In this document: positions 36,268-49,100 of the stretch, piece by piece
Layout of the letters: each line of letters begins with the position of its first letter
How positions within the stretch are numbered: position 1 is the first letter of the stretch
Origin: Cytospora piceicola
Lineage: Eukaryota > Ascomycota > Sordariomycetes > Diaporthales > Cytosporaceae
DNA: 64,000 nt
Direction: 5' to 3'
Assembly (NCBI GenBank): GCA_023375675.1
Contig: JALQBC010000018.1
Location: 124,001 to 188,000, forward strand
The notes under the pieces: generated by a model
What the model saw: the letters and a program-made list of their open reading frames with translations, nothing else
Databases searched by the model: none
Told to the model about the DNA's origin: nothing
Position numbers and translations under genes: made by a program

Positions 36268-36547
36268 AATAATATTATACTTATAGTAGTATAAATTACT
36301 TTCGATAATATTATTAAAAGTACAAGTAGGGTGGAATAAATATATTTATAATAAAGACTATAGAAAGTAACAATTTTAACTTTAAATAATAGATTTAAAA
36401 GTTTTAAAGTGTTATATATAAAAAGATTATAAATATAAGCCGAAGTTAAGCCGTTATTAGCTAAAGCTTATAAAGATTACATTACTTAACTAAATTTCTA
36501 TAGCTATACCTTTCTAATATTCGTTAAATACTTATAATAGCCTTATA
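36268..36547. other. AT-rich sequence between the Copia element and repeat copy B
   Basis: No recognisable coding or repeat end. Because the Copia insertion split older DNA at AAAAC, this 280-bp piece should be the continuation of whatever lay to the left of 29,491, perhaps the upstream part of the minus-strand Gypsy element. Confidence 0.5.
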
Positions 36548-37057
36548 ATGCCTTCTGTTAAAAAGGTTAATGTTTGTTTTATAAGGCAGGCGAGCATATA
36601 GAAATTATTACCTTTAAGATTTATACTACCTGTTTTTAATTATAATTAGCTCTGAATTACAATTATACTAATTTGCTACAGCACCCGTTTAAAGGATCTG
36701 ATTAGCTGTTAACAGCAATGACTTTAGCCGTCGAACGGCTAAAAGAACTAGAGATTATAAGGCCTTTTAATGCCTGCCGGAAGACTTATAGTCACTTTAA
36801 GGCCGACCTTAGATTCGAACTAAGATGTACGCTCGAGTTTTAATCCGATTAAACAAAACTTACATAAATCTGAATCTTTAAAAAAGGGCTATTGAACGGT
36901 ATAGTTAATTAAATTGTAGCCTTTAAAGTAGGCTTACTGTTAAAGCTAATAGTTTTAATTCTTTAGGTTTTTAAGGTTCTTAACTTAAACCTTAGCCCTT
37001 CCTTCCCTTCCTCTCTACCGAAGGCTTATATAAGCCTTTAAATTCGAAGTCAGTTAA

Positions 37058-37090
<33 letters not shown>

Positions 37091-37410
37091 TAGTAAGTAG
37101 CTAGTAAGTTAGTTAGTTAGTTAGTTATTAAGTAAGTAAGTAAGTTAACTAATAAGTAAGTTAACTAGTAAATAGCTAAGTAAAAAGTAAGTAAGTAACT
37201 AAATAAGTAAATAAATATACTAAATAGTAAGTTAGGTAGTTAGTTAATTATTTATCTACTTAAAGCTATAGAGGATACGATGGAATAACGCCCTTAAGGC
37301 GTTACTTTATAATATTTAAAGTAGCTTAAGCGGCGTATCTACTTATTAAGTTTCTAATTCTTTTTAACAAAAGGCCTTCTTGTCAGGAGCTCCTACCGCT
37401 GTTCCCTAGT
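36548..37410 (+). repeat. TIR/TAAG repeat family, copy B (863 bp)
   Basis: The shortest near-complete copy. It begins ATGCCTTCTGTTAAAAAGG and ends with AGGCCTTCTTGTC..CCGCTGTTCCCTAGT. The start and the AGGCCTTC end are related as inverted repeats of about 19 bp. Between them lie the TTTGTTTTATAAGGCAGGCG segment, GCCGTCGAACGGC (a small palindrome), the AAGGCTTATATAAGCC palindrome, a short TAAG/TTAG microsatellite (about 37,050-37,260) and the TAACGCC/GGCGTTA hairpin. No open reading frame of note. Confidence 0.85.
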
Positions 37411-40400
37411 ATTTAGTATATATTAAAGATAAATATATAAGATATTATATATTTAATATATCCTTTAAGTAAATAGCTAGATATATAAAATAGGTACTAC
37501 TATTATTTAAATAGTTTTTCTGGCTAGTTTTTAGTTATTAATTTAAATATTATGTTTATAATAGGTTTCATTACTTTTTAATTATTTCAATAAATATAGT
37601 TTAAAGTATTCGCTTAAAAGGCTATATATATATTTTATTAATATTATTAAAATTAGCGGTTATAATAAGTACTTTTATAAAGGTTATAATATAATTATTA
37701 TATTTTAATAATCTTTATTTAATATAGATTATATATATACTGTTAAATAGTATTTAAATACTTTATTATTATAATATATAACTTTAGCTTTATTTAAACC
37801 TTTATTAGAATATAATAGCAGCTATTAATACTATATAAACAATAAATTATATTTTCTGCAAATATAGAAAGCTAGTAAAGAATTATTAAATAATTTAAAG
37901 CCGAATATATAATAGAGATTTAAATAGCTAAATCTGAAATTAAAAACTTAAAACAAAACTAATAAGAAAAGTAAACCTATAAATATTAATTATAAAGAAA
38001 AACAGTTTAATACTAAGTTAAATAAATTTAGAGCTCTAAATAATATTTTAAAAAATTCTTTAAAAATTCTTTATTATAGTACAATATTACCTTTAGTATC
38101 ATAAAGAAAGTATTTATAAAAAAGCGGATAAAATTTCCTTTATAGCCGAATAACTTAAAAATAGCTTTAAAATAGCTTAATCTAACTATATATAACTATT
38201 TAAAATATAACTAAACGAAAAAGATACTAATATTAATAAAATTTTCTAAAACTATAAAGACTTTAAAAACGTATTTAAAAAGGCGTTCTGTAAACTTAAA
38301 GAAAAATAATAATAAAACGTAACTTTAATAAATACTTTCAATATACTTTTACTTTAAAATACTTTATAGAATTCCGATAATTTATTGCTATTTTAGAATA
38401 ACTAGATAATAATACTTTAATTAAGTAGTTTTACAAAGAACTAAAAAGTACTAATAGAAACAATATTATAAAACAATATTTACTAAATACATTTTCATAA
38501 TATATTAAAATAGTAGTTTACATTAATAATTATAGCTAGTAATAATAATTCGAAAAACGTAATAAAAAAACTTTTAATAAACTTAGCTTTAAAACTTATA
38601 TAAATATTATTATATGTAAATAAACCTTAAAACTTATAAAGCTAAACGCTATAAAACGTAAAACTAAATTAAAGCTTAAATACTTTTATTATAGTAAAAA
38701 AGGATATTTTATATAAAACTATTAAAGTAAATTTTTAAAAAGATAAAAACCTATACTTAAAAGCAAGCAGGGTAGTAATAATATAAGGTATTAACTGTTA
38801 TTAATAAGTAAAGAAAAACCTTTATATAATATAATAATTAAAAATAGTAACTTAAACTATTTTAATACCGACTACTTTATTAAAGCAGGAAGGGAACAAG
38901 TTTAAAAATATAAAGACTTTTAAAAGTATTTTCGAAAATATTAGAGTAAAGCTAAGCTTTATTAAAAACTTATCGGACTAATATCGTTTATATTTTAAAC
39001 ACTTAGAAAACTAAAGTAGAAGTAAGCATTAATTATATAATAAACCTTTAAAAAGAAAAGCTTTTTAAATAAACGTATACCTTATAGATTATAAAGTAAA
39101 TACTATAAAATAATAAACGATAAATCGCTAAATTTCTTAAAGATAGAATGGCTATAGGTAGTATTACTAATAAAATAAGTTAAAGTAAAGATTATAAAAA
39201 CTCGAGCTTATTAACGATATAAGCTTAAAAAGCATTTAAAAATATATAGAAAACTTTAATAAGTAGATTAACGATAATATTAATAGTAACTTTATAAAAA
39301 AAGAAAAATAATAAATAGTATAACTAAGAAAAAAGAACTTAGTATTAGTTTAGTAAATGTTTAGTAACTTATAATACTTTATAAATAAAGTAATAAATTA
39401 TACTTTTTATAAAAAGGATATTTGTTTTACTATATATAAAACTACTTTAATAAAAACCGGATAAGCTACTTATAAATCGGAAGTATAACATAATAACCTA
39501 TTAACTTATCTTTAAAATACTCTATATAGTTATTAGAAGTAGTTTAAATCTTATATATTAATAATACATACAAAGTATACTATCTTTATAAAGTATAAAA
39601 TAACTCTTTTTAATACCGGTATAGAAATATCTGAATTTAAAAACTTATTAACTTATCGATATCTTTTAATACTATTATTAAATAAATAAAAGATACTTAA
39701 AAAAACTATATAATCTTTAAAACGTAAGGATTTATACTACTAAAGGCGAATATATACCTGTGATTTATTAAACTAAAGTTTAATTTATAGCTAAATTTAA
39801 ACCTTTATATTTAGCGATTTAATTAAGTGAATTTAATATGTTTAGTATAAAGATTTATACTAATGTCTTATAATATACTTAAATTAAAAGGCGTTAACGT
39901 TATAAATTAATATAATTAACTTAAAAAAACCTAAATGTTATATTAAAACCTTATCTTTTATTAATTACTTACCGCGCCGGTAGCTGACGTTAACTTACTA
40001 TAAAATATTACGATAATAAAGGCGTATAGTATTAATAGTATAGCTAACAGAGATATTAAACTACCCTGAAAAGCTATACTTGTTTAACTACTACCTTTTT
40101 ATTCGAGATCATTATTATAATTGATTCCTTTAGCTTTATTTATTTAGTTTAGTTGCTTAAAGTTTAGATTGTTTATTTTCTTTACTATATCGTATATCTT
40201 TAATTATAGTCGCTTTATCTTAAGAAGATAGTAAAGTATTTATATTAAAATATATCTAGTACGTTTAATAATACCCTTTTTCTTATGTTTATTAGTATAT
40301 TAAAAGACTTTTAGCTTTTTTCTATTAGCTACGATATTTATAATAAATTTAAAAATAATTTCAAGTTCCTATATAATACGTATTAAGTGGAAGGTAGTTA

Positions 40401-40426
40401 TAAAAGACTTTATTAATACTTATAAC
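37411..40426 (+). mobile_element. RIP-degraded LTR-retrotransposon fragment with gag zinc knuckle
   Basis: At 38,681-38,722 (+) the codons read Y-F-Y-Y-S-K-K-G-Y-F-I-stop-N-Y. The spacing is exactly that of a CX2CX4HX4C retroviral-type knuckle with every Cys and the His changed to Tyr (TGY to TAY, CAY to TAY), and Gly to Ser after the second ligand. This identifies a gag. The flanking 2-3 kb probably contains the rest of gag and pol, but I could not place protease or reverse transcriptase with confidence. LTRs were not delimited. Confidence 0.6.
39722..39870 (+). repeat. Diverged partial copy of the hAT-type MITE
   Basis: TACCTGTGATTTATTAAACT, the nearby CTAAATTTAAACCTTTATAT and GCGATTTAATTAAGTGAATT match the left internal part of the MITEs at 42.6 and 53.0 kb. 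The copy is RIP-mutated and its terminal repeat is barely recognisable. It lacks most of the right-hand half. Confidence 0.6.
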
Positions 40427-40600
40427 AGAACGGCGTAAGGCTAAAGGTTACTTAATTTAACGTTTATATATAGACTAAGTAACTTATTAGGTTTTACTAT
40501 ACTTAGTATTTAAACCTACAATCGAAAAAGGTTTAGCTACGCTTAAGCCTTTCTTTTCTTTCTTTTTTTTTATAGCTAAAATACTTATATTATATTGGAA
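40427..40600 (+). repeat. LTR-like repeat, degraded copy
   Basis: Matches 53,601-53,770 along its length: ATAACAGAACGGCG, CTAAAGGTTACTTAAT (CTAAAAGTCACCTGAC there), CTTAGTATTTAAACCT and TTTAGCTACGCTTAAGCCTT. Nearly all differences are C/T or G/A with the AT-rich state here. A TATAACA start would be TGTAACA before a G-to-A change, a common LTR opening. It could be a solo LTR or the end of an element. Confidence 0.6.
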
Positions 40601-42174
40601 CTATAGCTTTACTTTTATTATTTTAATATATCGTAATAATACCTATCAGCGTTTATATTGTACTAAAGCTTAAAAACGATATAGTGTTACGTTTTAAAAT
40701 ACTATAAGAACTATTTAAGCTAGCTATAAGTAAGTAGTTTTTACATATTATATTGAAAAGACAGGCTAGTAATAAACCTTCAATATAAAGAAAAACTATT
40801 ATTCTAGCTATAGCTTTAAACTTTATCTTTAAATTTAATAAAGCTATATTAAAATTATATTAACAATAATATATATATAGACCGGAAACTATATAACCAC
40901 TTATTAACGCGGCTAAGATTTTTTGTAAAAAACTTACTAAGTAAGTTCTTTAATAAGTTATTTAAATAGTATACTATAAAAGACTTTATAAAGAAAGATA
41001 AAAGTAAAAGCTAAATATATTATAGCCGATAATAATAACTTTCGATAAGTTTTAAGTAAAAAGCTATTAGTTTAAATAATATATAAATAATCCTAATAAT
41101 ATTAATAACGATTTTTAAACTATACTATAATAAATCCGATACTTATAGTAATTTAATAAACGTACGGCTATAAACTATACTTATAGTATATAAATAATAA
41201 TAAAATACTATTCTTTTAAAGTATAAGCTTTTTTTATATAAATAAGATTGTTATATTTTTTTTAAAGCTTTATTAATAACGACTATAAAAACGTCTTTAA
41301 TAGTTTTTATAATAGTATAAATAGCTTTTATTTAACTATAGTTTATTTAACTTAGCTATAATTATCATTAACTATAATAATATTATTATTAATACTATAA
41401 ATTAAACGTTTAATAATACCTTTAATAGAAGACATAAATAAATAGAATATTAGCTTTACGTCTTTTATATAAATATAAACGTTATTTTAAATATAAGAAT
41501 AAAGTAAAAAAAGGTTGCAGTTAACAGTTAATTTCTACTCGACGATAATACCGACATTAACAAATAATATAATACTAATAATATAAGGAAATATAAGAAA
41601 AATAATACCGACCTTTATAGTATAAATATACTAAGATAAGGTAAAGCTTTTATACTAAACGTAATTCTTACCGAAATCCTTTATATAAAGTAAGGCCTAT
41701 TTAACCTTATACGCTTTATAAAGTATAACCTTCGGTATAAAATATATAACTAAGCCTAATAGTAGTTAAAACATAGTTTTCTAATTAAAAAGCTATTATT
41801 AGCTATTTAGAATAATACTATATAAATGCAAGATAGGTCATTATAGCTAAATAAGCTAGGTATAAAGTATATTAGATTTAAAATTATAGCTTATATATAA
41901 CGTTATTAATAAAATTAAAATACTATTAAGTAAATACTTTTTTAAACTATAGGTTTAGGTATATTAATAAGCTAATAAACTATATAGAATATACCTTCGA
42001 GCTTATAATATACTAATATACTATAGAAAAAAATAAAAAAATAAAAACGTAGTTAATAAACTATAATAATATCGCTTAAATAAATAACCTATTATAGCGA
42101 TATTTAAAATAAAGCTTTAATTCCGTTAAACGTAACTATAATAAAACGTAGCTAACTTATAAAAGTAAAATAAT
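40601..42174. other. AT-rich repeat remnants, unassigned
   Basis: The reading frames are saturated with stops and I could not match any domain. Local TA-rich words and single-base-type drift look like the surrounding RIP-degraded elements. Confidence 0.5.
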
Positions 42175-45100
42175 AATGTTATTTACGTCTATATATATAC
42201 TAATTATATAATACCTTCTGTAAGGCGTCTGTAGACAGGGGAAGTAGTACCTTCTTATCGCTATATAAATAAAAGTAAAAAGATACGAAATGTTAAATTT
42301 ACTATTCCGATAAGGCCGGGCTTAGTAAATAAAGGTTATATAAGGAAACGTAAAGTAAAAAAGGTTATATTACTCCGTGTCGCTTTCATTATTTAAAAGG
42401 GCATTATAAATACCGGAGTTTCTAATAAAGGCTTATAATTATTCTTAACTTAATTAGCTTAAAATACGTTTCATTACTTAACCTTATCGCTTTTAAAAGG
42501 AGATTACAGCGTATAAATACTTAGAAAAGTAGCTTAGTTATTGTAGTCAGCTATATCGGCACGGCTAGCTTATACTTGTATGTCCGAATCGTCTATAGTA
42601 AATAACGAAGTTATTATGAGAGCGAGGATTCGTACTGCCGAGGCGAGGATTCGTACTTCGGTTTTATACCTGTAGGGCAAATGCATGCCTGTGATTCGTT
42701 AGATTAAGCTCTGATTTAGAGCTAAGTTTAAACCTCTGTATCTAGCGATTTAATTAAGCACATTAAATAATTTAAACAGAATCTGACTAATAAGCTTCTA
42801 GCCTACTAACTAATACATAATATAGTAGGGTTAAAGGTAGAATATATAGTTAAAATTAAAGGTAAACCTATAAAGCTTTTAAAGATTTTAAGGAAATCTA
42901 AAGTTTCTACTTACCTTAACTAAGCTGTTAATATATACTTTTATAACTTTATATATAATATAGTAAGATATATATAACTTATATAGAAATATTAAACTTG
43001 ATTTTATAGCTTATATTTAAGTTTAAAATTTAAAATCATCTGCTTAGTAAGCTAAATATAAGCTTTTAAACTTAAGTGAGAGTTAAGAAGATTACTAGTA
43101 AAAAGGTACATTCTAGAAGTACGAATCCTCGCCTCGGCAGTACGAATCCTCGCTGTTATTATTATAGCTTAATTCTTTTATAAAATACTTATAAAATACC
43201 TTATAAGTAAGTATAAATTCCGAGGGTAAGATTATAGCCTAGAAGCTTTATTTTTAATAGCTAATCAGTATACTTATATACTATTAACGATTAAAGCAGA
43301 TTTCTCGTTCTTACTTATTTCGTTTTTTTTACTTAAGAAATTATCTCTAGTCTTTCGGGTATAGTATTTATAAAACGTAGTCTGTTAAGCCTATTAAAGT
43401 ATTTACTTTATATAACTACTTTAATAATCTAGTCCGCTTTTTCGTTACTTTTAATATCGGTATAGCCCTAGTTTTAAATAGTAATAACTAGGACTAAAAT
43501 ATAAAATACGGTATTTTAAAAGTAAAAAAACTTATATTAAAAGCTGTTTAAGGTATAGCTAGTAATACTTTAAATGACTACTATATTATTAATATAAACG
43601 TGGTATTATAAAAGCGTAAGTATAGTAAAAAGGTATATCGATAAAGCTGAAAAGATAGCTTTAAAAGCGTTACAGATTTCGGCGTTAAAGATTTTCGAGT
43701 AAAGGAAAGGGTTATTATTATAATAAACGTGTATATCGTTTTAATATATTATAAATCTTCAGCCGGTATTGCTTTTAATAACGAAGCTATAGGAATATAA
43801 AAAAACCGAATCTTATAAGTTAAGAAAAACTATATTATTATAACGTAATTTACTTTATAGCTTATTATATAGTATAGATAAAAAGAGTATTATATAACGT
43901 ATAGGTATTAAAGTAAGTTTAGTATAAAAAAAGGTTAATACTAAAAGTTATTATAGGTAGGTAGTAGTTAAGGAAAGGTAAGAATAAAAAGCTAGCCTTT
44001 TTCCTTTTCGGCTAATGTAAAGTAAAAGTTTATATAAATAAAAAGTAAATAACTAATCTTAATCGAAAATATAAAGCCGGAGTCCGGCCCGAAGCCGGAT
44101 TTATTAAGTTAAAACCTTAACCGATAAAAGTTTGCTATTTTTATAAATTATAAGAATAAATATTATACGTTTAGCCGGTACTATTACTTTAATAGTAATA
44201 TAAATAGCTTTATTGATATTATAAAAGTAGCTTTATTATTATATAAAGACTATTTTATTAGTAATATAAGTATTAAGCTTATATAGACCTTTTACTTATA
44301 CCTCGGCTACGAAAAAGGTAATAGAGAGTATATAAGTTTAAGCGGTTTTATATATCGCTATCGGAAGGGTTTTAATAATAATACAGTTAAGGTTATAAAG
44401 GTAAGAAGTTACGTAATATACTTTAATAGCTTAGATTTTAATATAGAGGTGAAAGTAAAGATAAAAGTTAAGGTAAACCTTAAGCTAGTAAACCGGCTTA
44501 ATATTAAAGGTAATAACTAATAGGCCGGCCCGGACTTTATACCGGCTAAAAACATCGACGTAAATAAAATATAATAGTTTAAACTTATCCGGGGTAAAAG
44601 CGATAATAGTATCTTATTCTTATATAAAAACGTTTTAAATATTTTTTAGAAAAGGCGTAAAAAGTACTAGCTACGTTATAGTTAATTTATAAAAAGGTTA
44701 TATTATCGATGTAAATATAATAAAAAAACAATGTTTTTATATAGTAGTAAAAAAGAATATAGTATATATAAAATTAAGGAAGCTATAGATCTCTATAGTA
44801 TTTTATATACTAATAGATATATAGCTCTATAAACGCTTTTTAAGCGTATTTACGTAAAGCGGCTAGTAATAAAAGAGTATACTTAATAAATAAGATATAA
44901 AAACTAGCTTTATTAATAAAGGCGTAACGTAAAACGGTTTAATAGAATAGTATCGAAAACGTTTTAAACGTTTATAGTTAAAATTAAAATTATTAGTTTT
45001 TATTAAAATATAGATTTAATATTATAAGTAAGGTAAGTAATAAGGTTTATATTTAACTATTTAAAAAGTATATCGAAGTATTAAAAGTTAAGTAAACGAT

Positions 45101-46116
45101 AATAAATAGTAAGTGTATATATACGTTAAATAATAAGTTATTCGAGCCTTTTATTTAAGTAAGAGAGTAAAGCGATCAGGTAATAAAAGCGGAAGCTTAA
45201 GTAATTTAATTTACTTTATTTTAAGAATTATAACGACTTTTATCTATAAGAAGGTATAAAGGTAATACTTTATAGTAGAATAGCTTTTATAAAGCGTTTA
45301 AACTGTTTCGGTAATAGCTAGCTATACTAAAGTAAGTATATAGACTATAATAATACCGGTACTTAAAGCTATATTATATAACCTAACATAATACGCTTTA
45401 GCTTTAACGGTATAAACTTAAAAGTTTTAAAAAATCGAGGTTATATTATAAGTAGGTAATTCTTAAAGATTTAAAATATTTTAATCGGTAGAAAAACGGG
45501 AAAAAATAAAAGTATATAAATATTTAGCTTTATTTATTAAGATTATAATAAGTAAGTTATTTTATATAAAGGAGGAAGAGCGAAATGTATTTATAAACTT
45601 ATATTACTTAATAACTTAAAATATTTAATTATTATCGGTTATAAAAGTAATTTACTTTTTACTAATACTGCTTTTTAACGTATTATACTATAGCTTAAAA
45701 ATATTAATAAAAACAATAAGATAATTCAATATAAATATATTTAATATACTTTTATATATAATATAGTACTAAGAGGCTTACTATAAAGTAGTATAACCGG
45801 TATAAGATACCGGTTTCTTTATAGCTTAAAGACAGTTTTATAATAACGTTATAATATTAACGGCTAAAGTATTAAGTTAAAAAAGGGAGTTTATAGTTAT
45901 CGGAAGCAAGGTAATATATTATTTAGTAAGTTAAATAAATTCTATATTTTATAAAAAGTTAAGATAAAATCGAAGGGTTTTGTATCGACGTGGTACGTTA
46001 GTTAAGACTATAGTTTACAAAGTACTATAATTAGACCTAGTATATAAAGAGTAAAGTATTTAAGTAGTTAATTTAAAGGCGTAAAAAAATAAAGTCGATA
46101 GTATTACCGAGGTTAT
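42175..46116 (+). mobile_element. Unidentified repeat element, unit U1 (interrupted by MITE-1)
   Basis: This stretch is a direct repeat of 46,119-49,503, interrupted at 42,617/43,155 by a MITE. Shared landmarks include GTAAGGCGTCT-GTAGACAGGGG (GTAAGGCGTCT-TTAGACGGGG in U2), GATAAGGCCGGGCTTAG, TTATATTACTCCGTGTCGCT and AGCTTAAAATACGTTTCATT. A degraded plus-strand frame at about 44,140-44,850 (FIDIIKVALLLYKDYFISNI, then a VKVNLKLVNRLNIKG segment) aligns with the frame in U2, so both derive from a real protein. I do not recognise the protein family. U1 stops at ATTACCGAGGTTATAA, where U2 starts. Confidence 0.6.
42618..43154. mobile_element. hAT-type MITE-1 with 8-bp target duplication
   Basis: A 537-bp element without coding capacity, flanked by perfect 8-bp direct repeats GTTATTAT (42,610-42,617 and 43,155-43,162). 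Terminal inverted repeats of about 40 bp are built from two units of GCGAGGATTCGTACT separated by GCCGAG; the right end carries the same double structure in reverse complement. The interior includes GTAGGGCAAATGCATGCCTG and a long AT-rich body. Eight-base target duplications are characteristic of the hAT superfamily. The insertion interrupts repeat unit U1. Confidence 0.9.
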
Positions 46117-46118
46117 AA

Positions 46119-49100
46119 TGATAATGTCATTTACGTCTATATGCATACTGTTTATATAATGCCTCCCGTAAGGCGTCTTTAGACGGGGGGAGTGGTGCCC
46201 CCTTATCGCCGAATAAAGGAAAGAGTATAAAAGGATACAAACCTTTAAAATTTCGCGGTGTCCGGTAAGGCCGGGCTTTAAAAATAAAGATTATATAAGA
46301 AAAAGTAAAAGCGAAAATAAAGTAGGAGAGGTTATATTACTCTGTGTCGCTCCTGTAGTTAAAAAGGGTATTGTAAATACTAGAATCTATAATAAAGGCT
46401 TAGAACTGTTCCTATCTTAATTAGCTTAAAATACGTTTAATTACTCGGCCTTATTATTCCCGAAAAGGGACTATAGCGTGTAGGTATTTAAAAAAGTAAC
46501 TTAGCTATCGTAACCGCTTATATCTATATAGCTAGCCTATATTAGTATACCTAAATCGTTTATAGTAAACGATAAAGTTACTGTAGTTTAATCGTTCTGT
46601 TAAGTATTTATAAAGTACTCGTCGGGTAAGTATAAGTTCCGGAGACAGGATTATAGCCCGGAAGCCTTACTTTTAATAGCTAATTAATATACTTATATAC
46701 TATTAACAATCGAAGTAGATTTTTCGTTTTTACTTATTTTATTTTTTTATTTAAGAAATTATCTTTAGTCCTTTAGGTACGGTACTTATAAAGTATAGCC
46801 TTTTTAGTTTACCGAAGTATTTACTATATACCGTCGCTTTAATAATTTAGTCGGCTTTTTCGTTACTTTTAATATTAGTATAGCTTAAGTTTTAAATAAT
46901 AATAACCGGGACCGGGATTTATATAACGGTATCTTTAAAAAAGAAGAACTTATATTATAAACTATCTAACGTACGGCTAACGATACCTTAAATAACTACG
47001 GTATTATCGATATAAATATAGTATTATAAGGGCGTAGAGGTAATAAAGGGGTATATCGTTAAAGCTTAAAAAACCGTTTAAAAAACGCTTCGGATTTCGG
47101 CGTTAAAAACTTCCGAGTAAGGTAAAAGACTACCGTTATAATAAATACGTTTATCGTTTTAGTATATTACGAAACCTTAGCTAGTATCGCTTTTAATAGC
47201 AAAGCCGTCGGAATATAAAAAAACCGAATTCCGAAGGCTAAAAAGAATTATATTATTATAATATAGTTTACTTTATAGCTTACTATATAATACGGATACT
47301 AAGAGTATCGTATAATATATAAGTATAAGGGTAGGTTTAATATAAGAAAAGGCTAATACCGAAAGCTATTATAAGCAGGTAATAAGTAAAAAAAGGTAAG
47401 GGTAAAAAGCCGGCTTTATACTTTTATAATTAATATAAAACGGAAGGTTATATAAACAGATAATAATTAAGTAATTTCGGTTAAAGGTATAAAGTCAGAG
47501 GCCGGCTTATAGCCGGACCTGTTAAGTTAAAATCTTAGCTAAAGAAAACGTACTATTATAATAGACTATAACGGTCGGAATTATACGTTAAGCCGGTACT
47601 ACTACCTTAACGATAACGTAAATAGCTTTATCGATATTATAAAAATAGCCTTATTATCGTATAAAGACTATTTCGTTAGTAATATAAATACTAAGTTTAT
47701 ATAGTTCTTTTACTTAAAGTTTAGCTATAAAGAAAACGACTAAAAGAATATAAGCTCGGATAGCTTTATACGTTATTATCGGAAAAGTACTAATAGCGAT
47801 ATAGTTAAGGTTATAAAAATAAAAAGCTGTACGGTATATTTTAATAGCTTATACTTTAATATATAAACGGAAAAAGAGCCGAAGGTTAAAGTAAACCTTA
47901 AGCTAATAAACCGGCTTAATACTAAAGGTAATAATAAGTAGGCCGGCTCGGACTTTATACTAGCCGGAGGCGTCGGTATAAATAAAATATAATAGCTTAA
48001 ATTTATCTAAAGTAAAGGCGATTACGTTATCTTATTCTTATATAAAAACGTTTTAAAGGTTTTTAAAAAAAAGCGTATAAGGTTATAGCTGTATTATAGT
48101 TAGTTTATAAGAAAGCTATATTATCGGCGTATATATAACAGAAAGCGATATTTTTATAAAGTAGTAGGAAAGAAAGATATAGTATATATAAGATCGGGAA
48201 AGCTAAAAACCTTTATAGTATATTATAAACTAAAAAGTACGTAACTATATAAACGCTTTTTAAACGTACTTATACAAAACAGCTAATAATAAAAGAATAT
48301 ACCTATAGAACGAAATATAAAAGCTAGCTTTACTAATAAAAGCGAAGTATAAAGCGGTTAAGTAAAACGGTATCGAATATATTTAAAACGTTTATAATTA
48401 AGAATAAAGCCGTTAGTTTTTATTAAAAGGTACATTCGATATTATAAGTAAGGTAAATAGCTAAGTCTATAGCTAATCGTTTAAAAAGTATATTAAAGTA
48501 TTAAAAGTTAAGTAAGTAATAATAAATAGTAAAAGTAGATATACGTTAAACGATAAGACGTTTTAACCTTTTATTTAAGTAAAAAAGTAAAGTAATCGGG
48601 CGGTAAAAGTAAAAGCTTAAGTAGTTCGATTTATTTTATTTAAAGATTATAACGACTTTTATTTACCGGAAGACGTAAAAGTAGTAACCGATAGTTAAGT
48701 AGCCTTTATAAAGTGTCCGGACGGCTTCGGCGATAGCTAGCTATACTAGTAAGAGTATATAGATTATAATAATATCGGTACCGAAAGTTATATTATATAA
48801 CCTAATATAATACGCTTTAGCTTTATCGGCGTAGATATAAGGGTTTTATAAAATTAAAGATATATTAAAGACGTATAGTTTTTAAAGCTTTAAAATATTT
48901 TAATTAAGGGAAAAGCGATAAAGAATAAAGGTATATAATAAATAAGCTATCTTATATAAAAGGTAGGGAACAGAAAGTATTTATAGATTTATATTACTTA
49001 ATAATTTAAAAGATTTAATTATTATCGGTTATAAAGGTAATTTAGTTTTACTAATACCGTTTTTTAATATATTATATCGTCGTTCGAAAGTATCGGCAGG

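Noticed and set aside
36830..36850. tRNA B-box-like word in the TIR/TAAG repeat (GTTCGAATC on the minus strand)
   Set aside because: No A box, no cloverleaf and not conserved in copy C, so no tRNA or SINE origin is claimed.
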